A stretch of DNA of 64,000 bases from UMGS1696 sp045643285. GTDB taxonomy: Bacteria; Bacillota; Clostridia; Oscillospirales; CAG-272. Positions 48,156-57,485 of the stretch are shown here, piece after piece (position 1 is the stretch's first letter; the number at the start of each line of letters is the position of its first letter). The stretch is taken from NCBI GenBank assembly GCA_045643285.1, contig JAZUKN010000025.1:77255-141254 (forward strand). Direction: 5' to 3'. Below the pieces are notes generated by a model that saw nothing but the letters and a program-made list of their open reading frames with translations, searched no databases and was not told the DNA's origin. The translations under genes were made by a program, and so were the position numbers.

Positions 48156-50873
48156 GTGACTGTATCAGAATTCGTAAACAAGGTTGGCTTTAAGGTCAAG
48201 GAAGACGATGTCAAGAAAGTCAACTCCACGATTTCCGATATTAAGAGCACGGCTACGAAAGTTCTCGGAGCAATCGGCATTGGATTTAGTCTCGTCTCGA
48301 TGAAGAATTTGATCGAGGAGTTCGGTCAGGTAAACAACCAAATCAATTACGCAGTAGGCGGAATGGAAGCGAGTGCGGCGGCACAGAAGAAAATCCTTGA
48401 AGCGGCGAATAACTGCAGAGGGACTTACAGCGAAATAGCGGCATACGCATCGAATCTCGCCCAAGCTAATTCCGGTCTGTTCCCCATAGAAGATGCAGCA
48501 AAGTTCGTGGAATACACCACGAAACTCGGCAAGGCGGCAGGTTACACCGACAGTGTGATTTCGTCCACGCACAACACGCTGAATAAGGTGTTTGCCTCCG
48601 GTAAAATGGGAGCCGGAGAGTTGCAAAACCTCTCTGAAAACGCACCAGCTGTAATCAACACGATATGCAATCGTCTCGGCGTGACGAAGGAACAGCTTCA
48701 GTCTATGGCCGCAGCAGGCACTCTGTCTGCACAGACCATCAAGGAAGCAATGCTGAACTCCGCCGGCGAAATAGACGATGCGTTCAGTAATGTTGACCTC
48801 ACGATTTCCGATGCTTTGAAACACATACGGAATCGTTGGGGACAGTGGCTTGCGGAAACGGATCAAATGCTCGGCTTGACAAAGACCATTGCTAAAACGA
48901 TGGTCTCCGGTTTCAATACCGTAATGTCGGTGCTGAACAAACTCCGAACTGGCGTCGTCTGGTTGAGTGAAAAACTCGGAGGCACGGAAAACCTCCTCAA
49001 ACTGATCGGCATTGCAGGCGGCTCGATCCTCGTTGTTATGAAGGCGGAAAAGATTATCACCTTCCTGAAAACGGCAAAAACTCTGCTCGGTGCAATCAGT
49101 TTGAAAACTATGGCGATTATAGCCGTTATCATGCTCATCGCCCTGATCATTGACGACTTCGTCAACTTTATGCAGGGCAACAACAGCTTACTCGGTGAGT
49201 TTTTCAAGAAAATGGGTATTGACGCTGATGAAGCGAGAAATGCCATAAAGAAGGCGTTTACGAAAGTAAAGGACTTTCTGATTCAGGTGTGTGGCGTCAT
49301 CAAAAATGTCCTGCTCACCGTTTGGAAAATCATCAAGGCGGCTGCTATCGAAATTTTCACGCATCTTCAGCAGTTCTGGGAGAAAAACGGAGAGCGTATC
49401 AAAACGCTGTTCGTCAATGTCTGGAACCTGATATGGGATGTGCTGAAAGGGATCTGGACGCTTATGAGCACGGTTGCTCAGGCGATATTCGGAGCCCTGA
49501 AAGACTTTTGGGAGAAGAACGGTGAAAGTATCAAAGAAACGTTCTTCTTCGTATGGGATGCCATTTCCGAAACGATAATATCCATTTGGGAGATAATCTA
49601 CGGCATAGCCCGTGAGATTTTCGACAAGATCAAGGCGTACTTCACCGAAAACGGAGAATCTATCAAACAGAAGTACAGTGCGATTTGGGAGAAAATCAGC
49701 GGATACCTGTCAGCAGTGTGGAATGTAATTTCTCAGGTGGCTCACATCGTATTCGGAGGTATTCGTGATTTCTTTGCGGAAAACGGAGGTCTGATAAAAG
49801 ATACCTTCGTTGCTATATGGGACGCAATCGTAGCCATCCTGAAACCCGTGTGGGACTTCATCTGCAATTTGGCGATGAAAGTTTTCGGTGCCCTTCAGAC
49901 GTTTTGGGAAAAATGGGGCGGTACAATCATCGACTTGTTCCAGTCCGTATGGAATATCATCAGCGGCATCTTCAAGGCAGTATTTGAGGTGCTGAAAGGC
50001 ATCTTTAATGTCTTTGCCGGTCTGTTCACTGGCGACTGGCAGAAATTGTGGGATGGTATCAAGAGCATTTTCGTAGGCATTTGGGACTCCATCGTTGCGA
50101 TATTCAGCAACATTTGGAATGTCATCAAAGATGTCGTATCCATAGCACTCGGTATCATTCAGACCGCTATCACGATTGTGTGGGAAGCCGTCAAAGGCGT
50201 GTTCTCAACCGTGTGGGGTTGGATATCCAACTTCTTCAAGGCGATTTGGGGCGGTATCTGTGCGGCAGTATCAGCTGCGGTGAATGCGATAAGCAATGCC
50301 ATGTCGAACATCTTCACGGGCATCAAGAACACCGTAAGCAATATCAAGAACGCAATCGTGAACGGATTTCAGGCGGCTATCGACTGGATCAAGGGATTGC
50401 CGAGTCAAGCTCTGCAATGGGGCAAAGACATCATCAGCAATATTGCAAACGGTATCAAGAGTGCCGTCAGCAAAGTCACTGACGCAGTCAGCGGCGTAGC
50501 AAACAAGATTAAGAGTTTTCTCGGTTTCTCGGAACCGGAGGACGGACCGCTTTCTGATTTCCATACCTATATGCCCGATATGATCGCTTTGATGTCAAAG
50601 GGTATTCAGGATGGCAGAAACAAAATCAAAGACGCTCTCGGCGACCTTACCGGCGATATGTCAGTAATGGCATCTGCGAACTTGGTGAGCGGCAGTACCG
50701 CTTCCACCGCAGCCGGTGGCAGCAATGTCAGCAAGAACATCGTCCAGAACGTCAACATCAACAATGAGTTCAACGGTGATAAAGCAATCCAGCGGGACGC
50801 ATCGAAGGCTATGAACAGGTCCGCTGAAGATGTCACGTCGCAGTTGGCTCGTGGTCTTGCGTATTCAGGTTAA
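48156..50873 (+). CDS. Tape measure protein
   Basis: 905 residues from GTG 48156 (GAGGTG 7 bases upstream). N-terminal tape-measure domain (MGAGELQNLSENAPAVINTI, LGVTKEQLQSMAAAGTLSAQ), hydrophobic helices near 300-340, then five FWEKNGE-type repeats and a glycine/tryptophan-rich region, ending with a domain containing GFSEPEDGPLSDFHTYMPDM. Sets tail length and is injected ahead of DNA; at about 905 residues it predicts a tail of medium length. Confidence 0.93.
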   Translation: MTVSEFVNKVGFKVKEDDVKKVNSTISDIKSTATKVLGAIGIGFSLVSMKNLIEEFGQVNNQINYAVGGMEASAAAQKKILEAANNCRGTYSEIAAYASNLAQANSGLFPIEDAAKFVEYTTKLGKAAGYTDSVISSTHNTLNKVFASGKMGAGELQNLSENAPAVINTICNRLGVTKEQLQSMAAAGTLSAQTIKEAMLNSAGEIDDAFSNVDLTISDALKHIRNRWGQWLAETDQMLGLTKTIAKTMVSGFNTVMSVLNKLRTGVVWLSEKLGGTENLLKLIGIAGGSILVVMKAEKIITFLKTAKTLLGAISLKTMAIIAVIMLIALIIDDFVNFMQGNNSLLGEFFKKMGIDADEARNAIKKAFTKVKDFLIQVCGVIKNVLLTVWKIIKAAAIEIFTHLQQFWEKNGERIKTLFVNVWNLIWDVLKGIWTLMSTVAQAIFGALKDFWEKNGESIKETFFFVWDAISETIISIWEIIYGIAREIFDKIKAYFTENGESIKQKYSAIWEKISGYLSAVWNVISQVAHIVFGGIRDFFAENGGLIKDTFVAIWDAIVAILKPVWDFICNLAMKVFGALQTFWEKWGGTIIDLFQSVWNIISGIFKAVFEVLKGIFNVFAGLFTGDWQKLWDGIKSIFVGIWDSIVAIFSNIWNVIKDVVSIALGIIQTAITIVWEAVKGVFSTVWGWISNFFKAIWGGICAAVSAAVNAISNAMSNIFTGIKNTVSNIKNAIVNGFQAAIDWIKGLPSQALQWGKDIISNIANGIKSAVSKVTDAVSGVANKIKSFLGFSEPEDGPLSDFHTYMPDMIALMSKGIQDGRNKIKDALGDLTGDMSVMASANLVSGSTASTAAGGSNVSKNIVQNVNINNEFNGDKAIQRDASKAMNRSAEDVTSQLARGLAYSG
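49374..50030 (+). repeat. Five tape-measure repeats of about 44 residues
   Basis: FWEKNGERIK, FWEKNGESIK, YFTENGESIK, FFAENGGLIK and FWEKWGGTII recur every 129-135 bases (starts near 49374, 49506, 49641, 49773, 49902), each followed by a tryptophan-rich helix. Confidence 0.8.
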
Positions 50874-50887
50874 GGGGGGTGGAATGA

Positions 50888-51466
50888 TTGGCGAATGCAA
50901 GACGCCCTGTTTCGATAAACGGGCTTGAATTTGATGCCCTCATAGATGAGAACAGAACACTGTCGGCAACCGTTCCCGAATACGCCGTTGAAGACGGTTA
51001 CTCGGTGAGTGACGCAATCATATTCTCCCCTGAAAAGTTGAGTATGACCCTGTATGTCACGAACACCCCTGTAACTTGGAAGAGCAGGCATGGTACAAGC
51101 ACGGCGAGAGTGCAGAATGTTATAAGCAAACTGGAACAGATGTACTTTGACGGTGAACCGGTGACTATTGTGACGTCCGAAAAGACGTACAGCAATATGG
51201 CAATCGAAAGCATCGGTTTCGGCAAGAACACCGAAACCGGACCTTCGAGAGAAATCCCGATCTCGTTCAAGAAAATCATTAAGACCAGTGCGAGAACAAC
51301 ATCCATTCCCGACAGTTACGGTAAAAGCGGAGCCAGCAATGCCGCCGCCGGAACCGCAAGCACATCGACCGCATCGAGCGGCACTACTTCTTCGTCGAAG
51401 TCAAACGATGGTACGAAATCGTCCATCCTGTATAGTGTCGCATCGTCAATCGGTCTTATCAAGTAA
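50888..51466 (+). CDS. Baseplate/tail protein after the tape measure
   Basis: 192 residues from TTG 50888 behind GGGGGGTGG. The body RRPVSINGLEFDALIDENRT, then LSMTLYVTNTPVTWKSRHGT and SREIPISFKKI is a beta-rich domain often found at this place in Clostridia myovirus-type phages. The C-terminus is serine/threonine/glycine-rich and low in complexity. Probably a baseplate adaptor. Confidence 0.72.
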   Translation: MANARRPVSINGLEFDALIDENRTLSATVPEYAVEDGYSVSDAIIFSPEKLSMTLYVTNTPVTWKSRHGTSTARVQNVISKLEQMYFDGEPVTIVTSEKTYSNMAIESIGFGKNTETGPSREIPISFKKIIKTSARTTSIPDSYGKSGASNAAAGTASTSTASSGTTSSSKSNDGTKSSILYSVASSIGLIK

Positions 51467-51477
51467 GGAGGGGCTTT

Positions 51478-51795
51478 ATGGAATACACGCTTATCGAAGT
51501 ACCCGACCTGAACGACAGCGTTTCAAGAATTGTCCTTAACGGAGTTGCGTATCAGATACAGTTCTCGTACATCGATTCGAAAGACTACTGGACTTTCTCT
51601 TTGTATGATGCACAGGATAACCCGATAATCCTCGGCGTGAAAATCGTTCCGAGGTTTCCGCTCAATGTGTTCTTCGGTATCACCGAAATACCGTTTGGCA
51701 TCTTCGGCGTCCTGTCAAAACTCGACCGTATCGGACGAAACGACTTCGTCAACGGCAACGCAAAGTTTCTTTTCTGCCCCGCAGAGGAGAAGTGA
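51478..51795 (+). CDS. Small baseplate plug-like protein
   Basis: 105 residues behind AAGGAGG. A beta-barrel-like sequence (IVLNGVAYQIQFSYIDSKDY, WTFSLYDAQDNPIILGVKIV) resembling the small plug proteins that sit beside the hub in myovirus baseplates (Pam3 gp18 type). The gp-number is a memory-based analogy. Confidence 0.7.
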   Translation: MEYTLIEVPDLNDSVSRIVLNGVAYQIQFSYIDSKDYWTFSLYDAQDNPIILGVKIVPRFPLNVFFGITEIPFGIFGVLSKLDRIGRNDFVNGNAKFLFCPAEEK

Positions 51796-51805
51796 TCCGA
51801 TAAAA

Positions 51806-52083
51806 GAATGTCCTGCGGACAGTCCAACGGACAGTCACGCAGACAATCCGCAGACATTCAATCGGATTGTCACAACACAAACAAGATTGACCTTTTCGTT
51901 TGAACCTGTCTGTATCGGGATAAGGGAAACGGTCGATTTCGGCTCGGAAATGCCAAAACCCAGTATATTCAAGCATTCTGCCTGAATGTCCTACGGACAG
52001 TCCTGAGGACAGTCCTATGGAAAGTCCGTGGAAAATCCAGACATAACCGTAACCGTAACCGTAACCGTAACCGTAATATAACC
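51806..52083. repeat. GGACAGTCC repeats and TAACCG run (copy C)
   Basis: A 396-base gene gap (51796-52191). GAATGTCCTGCGGA...TCCGCAGACATTC (51806-51859) is an inverted repeat around GGACAGTCCAACGGACAGTC, identical to 6726-6745. A second block at 51984-52034 has GGACAGTCC-like units, including 16 bases shared with 14128-14143, followed by five CCGTAA units up to about 52075. No credible gene spans this stretch. Confidence 0.75.
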
Positions 52084-52191
52084 GGAACAGAAAAGGTATT
52101 ATGTGCATTTTCAATGCACGAATGTGTCTCTTTTAGGAGGGACAAATCCGACTTTATATCGGAGTACATAACAGACGAAAGGGAGGCTCTT

Positions 52192-53058
52192 ATGGCTGGA
52201 TACGAAAACTTTGACAGAGAGTACAGAATCGCATTCGGAAAAGCGGGGAGTTCAGGTTTTGAAATCGGCCAGAAAACGGCATCGCAACCGATACCGCTTC
52301 ACATAGCGTTCTCGCTTCAGAAAAGCGACCTTGAAACGCAGAACACTGGTAAGGTCACGATATGGAATCTGAACAAGCAGCACCTATCGCTCCTGAATCA
52401 GAAAGACTGTGCTTTATCGTTGAGAGCCGGATACGGTTCTCATATTTCTTTGATATTCGCCGGCATCATAAGCATCGCCTCGACGTCATCAGACGGAGCG
52501 GATCAGAAGACGGAAATCGAAGTGATTGACAATCTCGTCGAGATCCGTGATACCTACATTTCGGTATCGTATGTAGGACGTGTAAACTGGAAAACAATCT
52601 TCGATGCGGTAGCCGGGCAAATGGGCGTCGCCATCGAGTATTCATATAACGCAAGATTCGCCGATATTCCGAACGGATTTACCTATGTAGGGTTGGCGAA
52701 GAATGTTCTCAATAAGGGATGTTCATGCTGCGGCTTGTCTTGGAGTTTACAGAACGGAGTTCTGCAGGTAAAACGACCGAACGATGTGATGTCAAAGAGC
52801 GTTTACGTTCTGAACGCATCGACAGGTCTTATTGGCGTTCCTGCCCGTGTCATCGTCGCACAAGACACGGCTACGGGAGTAAATACGCTCGGCTGGGATG
52901 TAGAGTATTTCCTCAACGGAGCAATCAACATAGACGACTATGTGAAGATAGAAAGCAAGACTGTGAGCGGATATTTCCGTGTGTACTCGGTCGAGATGCA
53001 GGGAGACAATGTTCAAGGAGACTGGCTATGTAAAGCACGGCTTTTGGAGGTGGGTTGA
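52192..53058 (+). CDS. Baseplate hub protein
   Basis: 288 residues from ATG 52192 (GGGAGG upstream; the frame is open further back through the repeat region but lacks a good start). Hub-like features: PIPLHIAFSLQKSDLETQNT, VTIWNLNKQHLSLLNQKDCA, LRAGYGSHISLIFAGIISIA and a late LSWSLQNGVLQVKRP. Connects tube to spike. Confidence 0.8.
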   Translation: MAGYENFDREYRIAFGKAGSSGFEIGQKTASQPIPLHIAFSLQKSDLETQNTGKVTIWNLNKQHLSLLNQKDCALSLRAGYGSHISLIFAGIISIASTSSDGADQKTEIEVIDNLVEIRDTYISVSYVGRVNWKTIFDAVAGQMGVAIEYSYNARFADIPNGFTYVGLAKNVLNKGCSCCGLSWSLQNGVLQVKRPNDVMSKSVYVLNASTGLIGVPARVIVAQDTATGVNTLGWDVEYFLNGAINIDDYVKIESKTVSGYFRVYSVEMQGDNVQGDWLCKARLLEVG

Positions 53059-53059
53059 T

Positions 53060-53689
53060 ATGATGCAGGAATTTGTGCAGGCAATCTACAATGCCATCGA
53101 CAAGAAAATAGGAGAAGTTCATACCTGCGTGCCCGGGAAAATTGTTTCCTTCGATGCGTCGACAGGACTTGCGACAGTTCTTCCGACAATGCAGTTCAAA
53201 AGACCGGATGGAACGAGAATGGACTACCCGCAGATTTCGGGAGTTCCGGTCGTGATACCGCAGGCATCGGGTCAGAATGCCGTTATCGCCTACCCTGTGA
53301 AAGCGGGAGACGGATGCCTCGTCTTATTTTCAGAGCAGTCCATTGATTACTGGATGTACGGTCAGCAGACCGATACCGACTTGAAGTTCGACCTCACGAA
53401 TGCCATCTGCATTCCCGGACTTTTCCCGAAGGTCAACGGAGCGTTATCGGACGCCTGCAAACTTGATGCCGTCATCATAAAAAACGGTACAGCTTCGATT
53501 TCCTTGAAAAACGGAGGCATTACCGTCAATGGAAATCTGACCGTGAACGGCAAAATCACGGCAATCGGAGATGTTTCGGTATCTGGCTCGGTATCCGCAT
53601 CCGGCGATGTGACAGGGGCGGGAGTTAGTCTTTCCGGACATATGCACACCGACAGTCAGGGCGGTCAGACGTCCGCTCCTATCAAATAA
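53060..53689 (+). CDS. Baseplate spike (Gp138-like)
   Basis: 209 residues, GGAGGTG before ATG 53060. An OB-fold N-terminus (VPGKIVSFDASTGLATVLPT, PVVIPQASGQNAVIAYPVKA) and a beta-helix with GITVNGNLTVNGKITAIGDV repeats. The tip ends SGHMHTDSQGG, with a His-x-His that in related spikes binds a metal. Pierces the host envelope. Confidence 0.85.
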   Translation: MMQEFVQAIYNAIDKKIGEVHTCVPGKIVSFDASTGLATVLPTMQFKRPDGTRMDYPQISGVPVVIPQASGQNAVIAYPVKAGDGCLVLFSEQSIDYWMYGQQTDTDLKFDLTNAICIPGLFPKVNGALSDACKLDAVIIKNGTASISLKNGGITVNGNLTVNGKITAIGDVSVSGSVSASGDVTGAGVSLSGHMHTDSQGGQTSAPIK

Positions 53690-53728
53690 AGCGTTTTTAA
53701 GCAAGAGAAAAACGCAGAGCAAAAGTAT

Positions 53729-53769
53729 CCACAGACGGTGCAATCGTGCATTCTGTGGCTTTTCTTTTG
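53729..53769 (+). terminator. Intrinsic terminator after the spike gene
   Basis: CCACAGA / TCTGTGG stem with an inner TGCA/TGCA pairing, followed by CTTTTCTTTT. Breaks the late operon between hub/spike and the gp25-J block. Confidence 0.65.
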
Positions 53770-53803
53770 ATTTCACGACATTTTACGAGGGAGGTAAAAC
53801 CAA

Positions 53804-54157
53804 ATGTTTGATCTTGCACTCAATGAAAGAGGCGATCTAGCCATCAGCGAAACGGGAGATATTTCCCTCACCGAGAGCATACGTCAGATTGTCCTTATCC
53901 GGTTGAGATGGATACTTGACGAATGGCGGCTCGGTCCGGAACTTGGGTTTCCGTACTTTGAAGATCTGCTTGTCAAGAACCCAAACCTCGACCTTATCGG
54001 TCAGCTCATCAAAGAGGAAATCCTGAAGGTTGAGCAGGTAAATGACGTTAAGATAACGTCGGTATCCTACAACTCGCAGTTGCGTGAGTTTAATATTTCG
54101 TTCGACTATTCGGTTGACGAAGAAACATACAAAGAGGAGGTTGAAATAAATGTCTGA
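53804..54157 (+). CDS. Baseplate wedge protein (GPW/gp25 family)
   Basis: 117 residues, GGGAGG upstream. FDLALNERGDLAISETGDIS, then RLRWILDEWRLGPELGFPYF is the gp25 core. The first piece of the baseplate wedge, overlapping J by 8 bases. Confidence 0.88.
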   Translation: MFDLALNERGDLAISETGDISLTESIRQIVLIRLRWILDEWRLGPELGFPYFEDLLVKNPNLDLIGQLIKEEILKVEQVNDVKITSVSYNSQLREFNISFDYSVDEETYKEEVEINV

Positions 54158-56822
54158 TTACGGATTGACACCAAAAGGCCCGAAAATAAAACGACTTGAC
54201 ACAATTCTCGAAGAAATGCACACAGACCTGTCTGAAAAACTTGGAGTAAATACAAGGCAAAACACCCAGTCATTACTTAATGTACTTATTACGAATTTTG
54301 CAGATAGAATAGCAGAATTGTGGGAGTTTGGAGAACACGTTTATCACTCACAATATCCATCGTCCGCCGAAGGAACGAGTTTGGACAACGCAACTCAGTT
54401 TGGAGGAATCACAAGAGAAACAGCATCCAAATCGTATTATCCCATTCACTGCACAGGAACTGACGGAACTCTTCTTGTAAAAGGAACTCAGATTGCCACA
54501 AACACCAATCCTAAAACATACCTCTCTATAGCAGAAGAAAAGCCTATTACGAGAAGCTCATTTAACAAAGTCAAGATAAGAATTGCTTATGCTGAGGTGG
54601 GGAACACATACACTGCAATTATTGACGGAACCGCTTTTTCGTTTGTAGCTCAGAACGAGCTCCCGTTAGACATTTTGAACGGTCTTTCAAACGCAATAAC
54701 TGACACGGATTTTGAGAAGACAATAAACGAAGATGAAAATCTTCTCATTTTGACGTCAAAAGACATATCCATAAATCACAACCTTGTCCTTTCCGAAAAT
54801 ATGACTACAGAGACGGTGACGTCGGTCATAACATTCGGCACTGATGAACTTGGTAACATTCTTATTCCGAACGGAGCAATAACAGAGATAGTGCAAGCCG
54901 ATGCCGGACTTCTCTATGTAGAAAATCTGTGTGAATATATTGCAGGAAGAAACGCCGAGACAGACGTAGAACTTAGAAAATCATATATAGACAAAATCTT
55001 CAACAGATCATCCATGATGCTCGAAAGCATCAAAAGCTCAATCCTCAATAATGTACAAGGAGTGAAAAGCGTTTCGGCATATGAAAATACCACAAACTAT
55101 GCAAATATGACCATTCTGTGTACAGGTGACGAAAATGAGGGCTATTGGTATTTCTTCAAGTACGACGACTTGTACTTTTTGTTCAAAATGCCAGAAGTAC
55201 ATGCTGGAGATAAATTTATCTTCGCCTCATCTCATAAAACTCTTTCATTGCAACAAAATGGAGCTACATCTACAATAGACCTTATTGTTTCTTATCGAGC
55301 TCCTTCTGAATTGACATACATCTGTAGTGGAACCGAAACTTTAGGTTCTTTATATTATTTTGAAAGAGAACATATATATTATTTGTTTTCAATGCCTCAA
55401 ACTATCCAGGGAGACAAATTTGTTTTCGATGAATCCAACAAAATAATGAAACACGTTTCCGGAGATGAGTCTGTCCCCATAATGTTAGACGCTGGATTTG
55501 AAATTCCATTCAATCTTGTTTATGAAGTAACAGGTACAGAACTTAGCGACATAATTTTTTTTGTTCATAAAGGAATTTGCTTTACACTCACATCTGTTTC
55601 AGACCTATCTGCTGGAGATGTCCTCACATTTGACACTGAATCAAATACTATAACAAAAACACACGAATCAGACGTCACAGTGCTATCACCAATCATTAGA
55701 GAAAACACGCCCAATAATTTCAAATATGAGTTTACCGGAGAAGAGACAAGTGGTGAGTTATCCTACATTATTCAAGATGGATTGTACTATTGTTTCAAGT
55801 TTCCAGTGCTTTCCACAGGGGACTTTATTGTTTTTGACCCAGATAAAAAAGAATTAACTGCAGTAAGAACAGGATTATCTACTACAATAGATATAAGAAC
55901 ATACAATTCTCAGCCAAAAGTTTTACGATATGAATGCGATTATGATGGCATAAAGGGAACTGTATGTTACTTCTCATTCAAAGATTACAAAACAAGATAC
56001 TGTAAGTTTAAGGTTCCAACAGATGAGTCAATCGTTTTCAATATATATTTTTACCCAGAATCAGGGCAAATGTTATATGGAAACGATGGCAATAGAAAAA
56101 ATCTAGAATGCTCAATCTTGAATTACATGCCTGATTCTGGTACTGATGTAACTTCGGAAATTATTGTTGAATCTTATGGACTTGATATATCTGACAGACT
56201 TTCCATAATTGACAAAGGATTTGACATTACGAACAATATGGAAAGGCGGCCAACTATATTTCGCAATCTTACAGATAAGTTTGCAGAAGTTCAAATTGAG
56301 GCAACTGATCTCACGGATAATATAGTTTCCGGAATGCCTCCCCATAGCATAGAAATCGTTGTGGAAGGAGGAGATAGCTATGAAATAGCAAAGCAAATAC
56401 TAGATAACAAAGCTGGTGGAATTACGACCTATGGATCAAAATCAATTCCAATAACAACTCCATACGGTGATGAAGTAATCATTAACTTCAATAGACCGTC
56501 GAAAGTCTATGTATGGATTAGGCTATCTCTTACACTTAGCTCCAGCGAAATGCTTCCCGACAACTATGTGGACATTCTCAAGAACAAGGTGATTGAAAAA
56601 TTAGGTTTGCTTAACTCTGGAGATGATGTGATTCCGCAGAGGTTTGTTTCTGATTTGTACAACGTTTGTTCAGGAATCTCCTATATAGACATTAGTCTTT
56701 ACGGGGCAAATTCAGAAATTTCGTCTCCCCCTGATTATCCATTGCGTGTTATAGAAATCTCTGAAAGGCAGATCGCATACACAAACGCTTCGATGATAGA
56801 GGTGGTGATCCCGAATGGATGA
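54150..56822 (+). CDS. Baseplate J-like protein with inserted tandem domains
   Basis: 890 residues, about twice the usual J length. J-type N-terminus (LDTILEEMHTDLSEKLGVNT, YPSSAEGTSLDNATQFGGIT) and C-terminus (PPHSIEIVVEGGDSYEIAKQ, GDDVIPQRFVSDLYNVCSGI). Residues about 318-655 are an insertion of five units of about 68 residues with the pattern Y-x-C/F-x-GTE-x-x-G...YYF...LF-x-MP...GDKFVFD, a beta-sandwich-like repeat. The whole gene is AT-rich. The insert may act as a surface-binding decoration. Confidence 0.85.
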   Translation: MSDYGLTPKGPKIKRLDTILEEMHTDLSEKLGVNTRQNTQSLLNVLITNFADRIAELWEFGEHVYHSQYPSSAEGTSLDNATQFGGITRETASKSYYPIHCTGTDGTLLVKGTQIATNTNPKTYLSIAEEKPITRSSFNKVKIRIAYAEVGNTYTAIIDGTAFSFVAQNELPLDILNGLSNAITDTDFEKTINEDENLLILTSKDISINHNLVLSENMTTETVTSVITFGTDELGNILIPNGAITEIVQADAGLLYVENLCEYIAGRNAETDVELRKSYIDKIFNRSSMMLESIKSSILNNVQGVKSVSAYENTTNYANMTILCTGDENEGYWYFFKYDDLYFLFKMPEVHAGDKFIFASSHKTLSLQQNGATSTIDLIVSYRAPSELTYICSGTETLGSLYYFEREHIYYLFSMPQTIQGDKFVFDESNKIMKHVSGDESVPIMLDAGFEIPFNLVYEVTGTELSDIIFFVHKGICFTLTSVSDLSAGDVLTFDTESNTITKTHESDVTVLSPIIRENTPNNFKYEFTGEETSGELSYIIQDGLYYCFKFPVLSTGDFIVFDPDKKELTAVRTGLSTTIDIRTYNSQPKVLRYECDYDGIKGTVCYFSFKDYKTRYCKFKVPTDESIVFNIYFYPESGQMLYGNDGNRKNLECSILNYMPDSGTDVTSEIIVESYGLDISDRLSIIDKGFDITNNMERRPTIFRNLTDKFAEVQIEATDLTDNIVSGMPPHSIEIVVEGGDSYEIAKQILDNKAGGITTYGSKSIPITTPYGDEVIINFNRPSKVYVWIRLSLTLSSSEMLPDNYVDILKNKVIEKLGLLNSGDDVIPQRFVSDLYNVCSGISYIDISLYGANSEISSPPDYPLRVIEISERQIAYTNASMIEVVIPNG

Positions 56823-57474
56823 TTATATAAAAAAGCTACAATCAGACCTGATGGAACAGTTCAAAGGCAAGCCAAATATTACTGCCTTGGTTGAAGTTCT
56901 TGGAAGACAACTTAACGATCTCAATGATTTCATGAATCAGCTACAAAATGAAAGAAGCCTTGATAACTCAGAAGGGGATCAGCTTGATGGGGTCGGAGAC
57001 ATTGTTGCATTGACTAGAACTGAGGCGGATGCTCTTGTTAAAGGAAATGTTCCAATCTTTGGCGATCTTGATGACGAAACATACAGGCAAAGAATCAGAT
57101 TCAAGATACTAAAAAATACTTGTGTTTGCAATTATGCCGATATACGAAAAGCAATTAGTATTCTGTGGGACGGACCTCCTATAAAATATATAGAAGACCC
57201 CAACCGCCCAGCTACTCTTGTTCTTGGTTTTGACAGCTCTCCAATATTTACAGAGCGAGAAATAAATACCCCATTTATTAGAGCTGGAGGGGTTGGTCTG
57301 GCAATGCAAATGCAAAAAGAAGATGACTTTACCATGTATATAGGTCTTCCGATTCATATTGTAACTTCGACATCTATAGGATGTGACATACCAATCATAG
57401 AAGAAGAAACGTATCTTACCGATGAACTCGATTTCATACTAGTTGATGAAACAGGAGCTTGGCTTACGGAATAA
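56815..57474 (+). CDS. Tail protein I / DUF2612-like baseplate protein
   Basis: 219 residues, overlapping J by 8 bases. LGRQLNDLNDFMNQLQNERS, GDQLDGVGDIVALTRTEADA and DDETYRQRIRFKILKNTCVC match the wedge component that joins J to the tail fibre. AT-rich like its neighbours. Confidence 0.8.
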   Translation: MDDYIKKLQSDLMEQFKGKPNITALVEVLGRQLNDLNDFMNQLQNERSLDNSEGDQLDGVGDIVALTRTEADALVKGNVPIFGDLDDETYRQRIRFKILKNTCVCNYADIRKAISILWDGPPIKYIEDPNRPATLVLGFDSSPIFTEREINTPFIRAGGVGLAMQMQKEDDFTMYIGLPIHIVTSTSIGCDIPIIEEETYLTDELDFILVDETGAWLTE

Positions 57475-57485
57475 GGAGGTAAAAA

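Noticed and set aside
51749..52169. Minus-strand frames with YGYGYG or RLRLRL runs
   Set aside because: They are translations of the TAACCG repeat and lack any credible gene features.
52114..52191. Longer N-terminus for the hub gene reaching into the repeat region
   Set aside because: ATG 52192 has a good ribosome site and a hub-like start; the upstream part is unconserved-looking.
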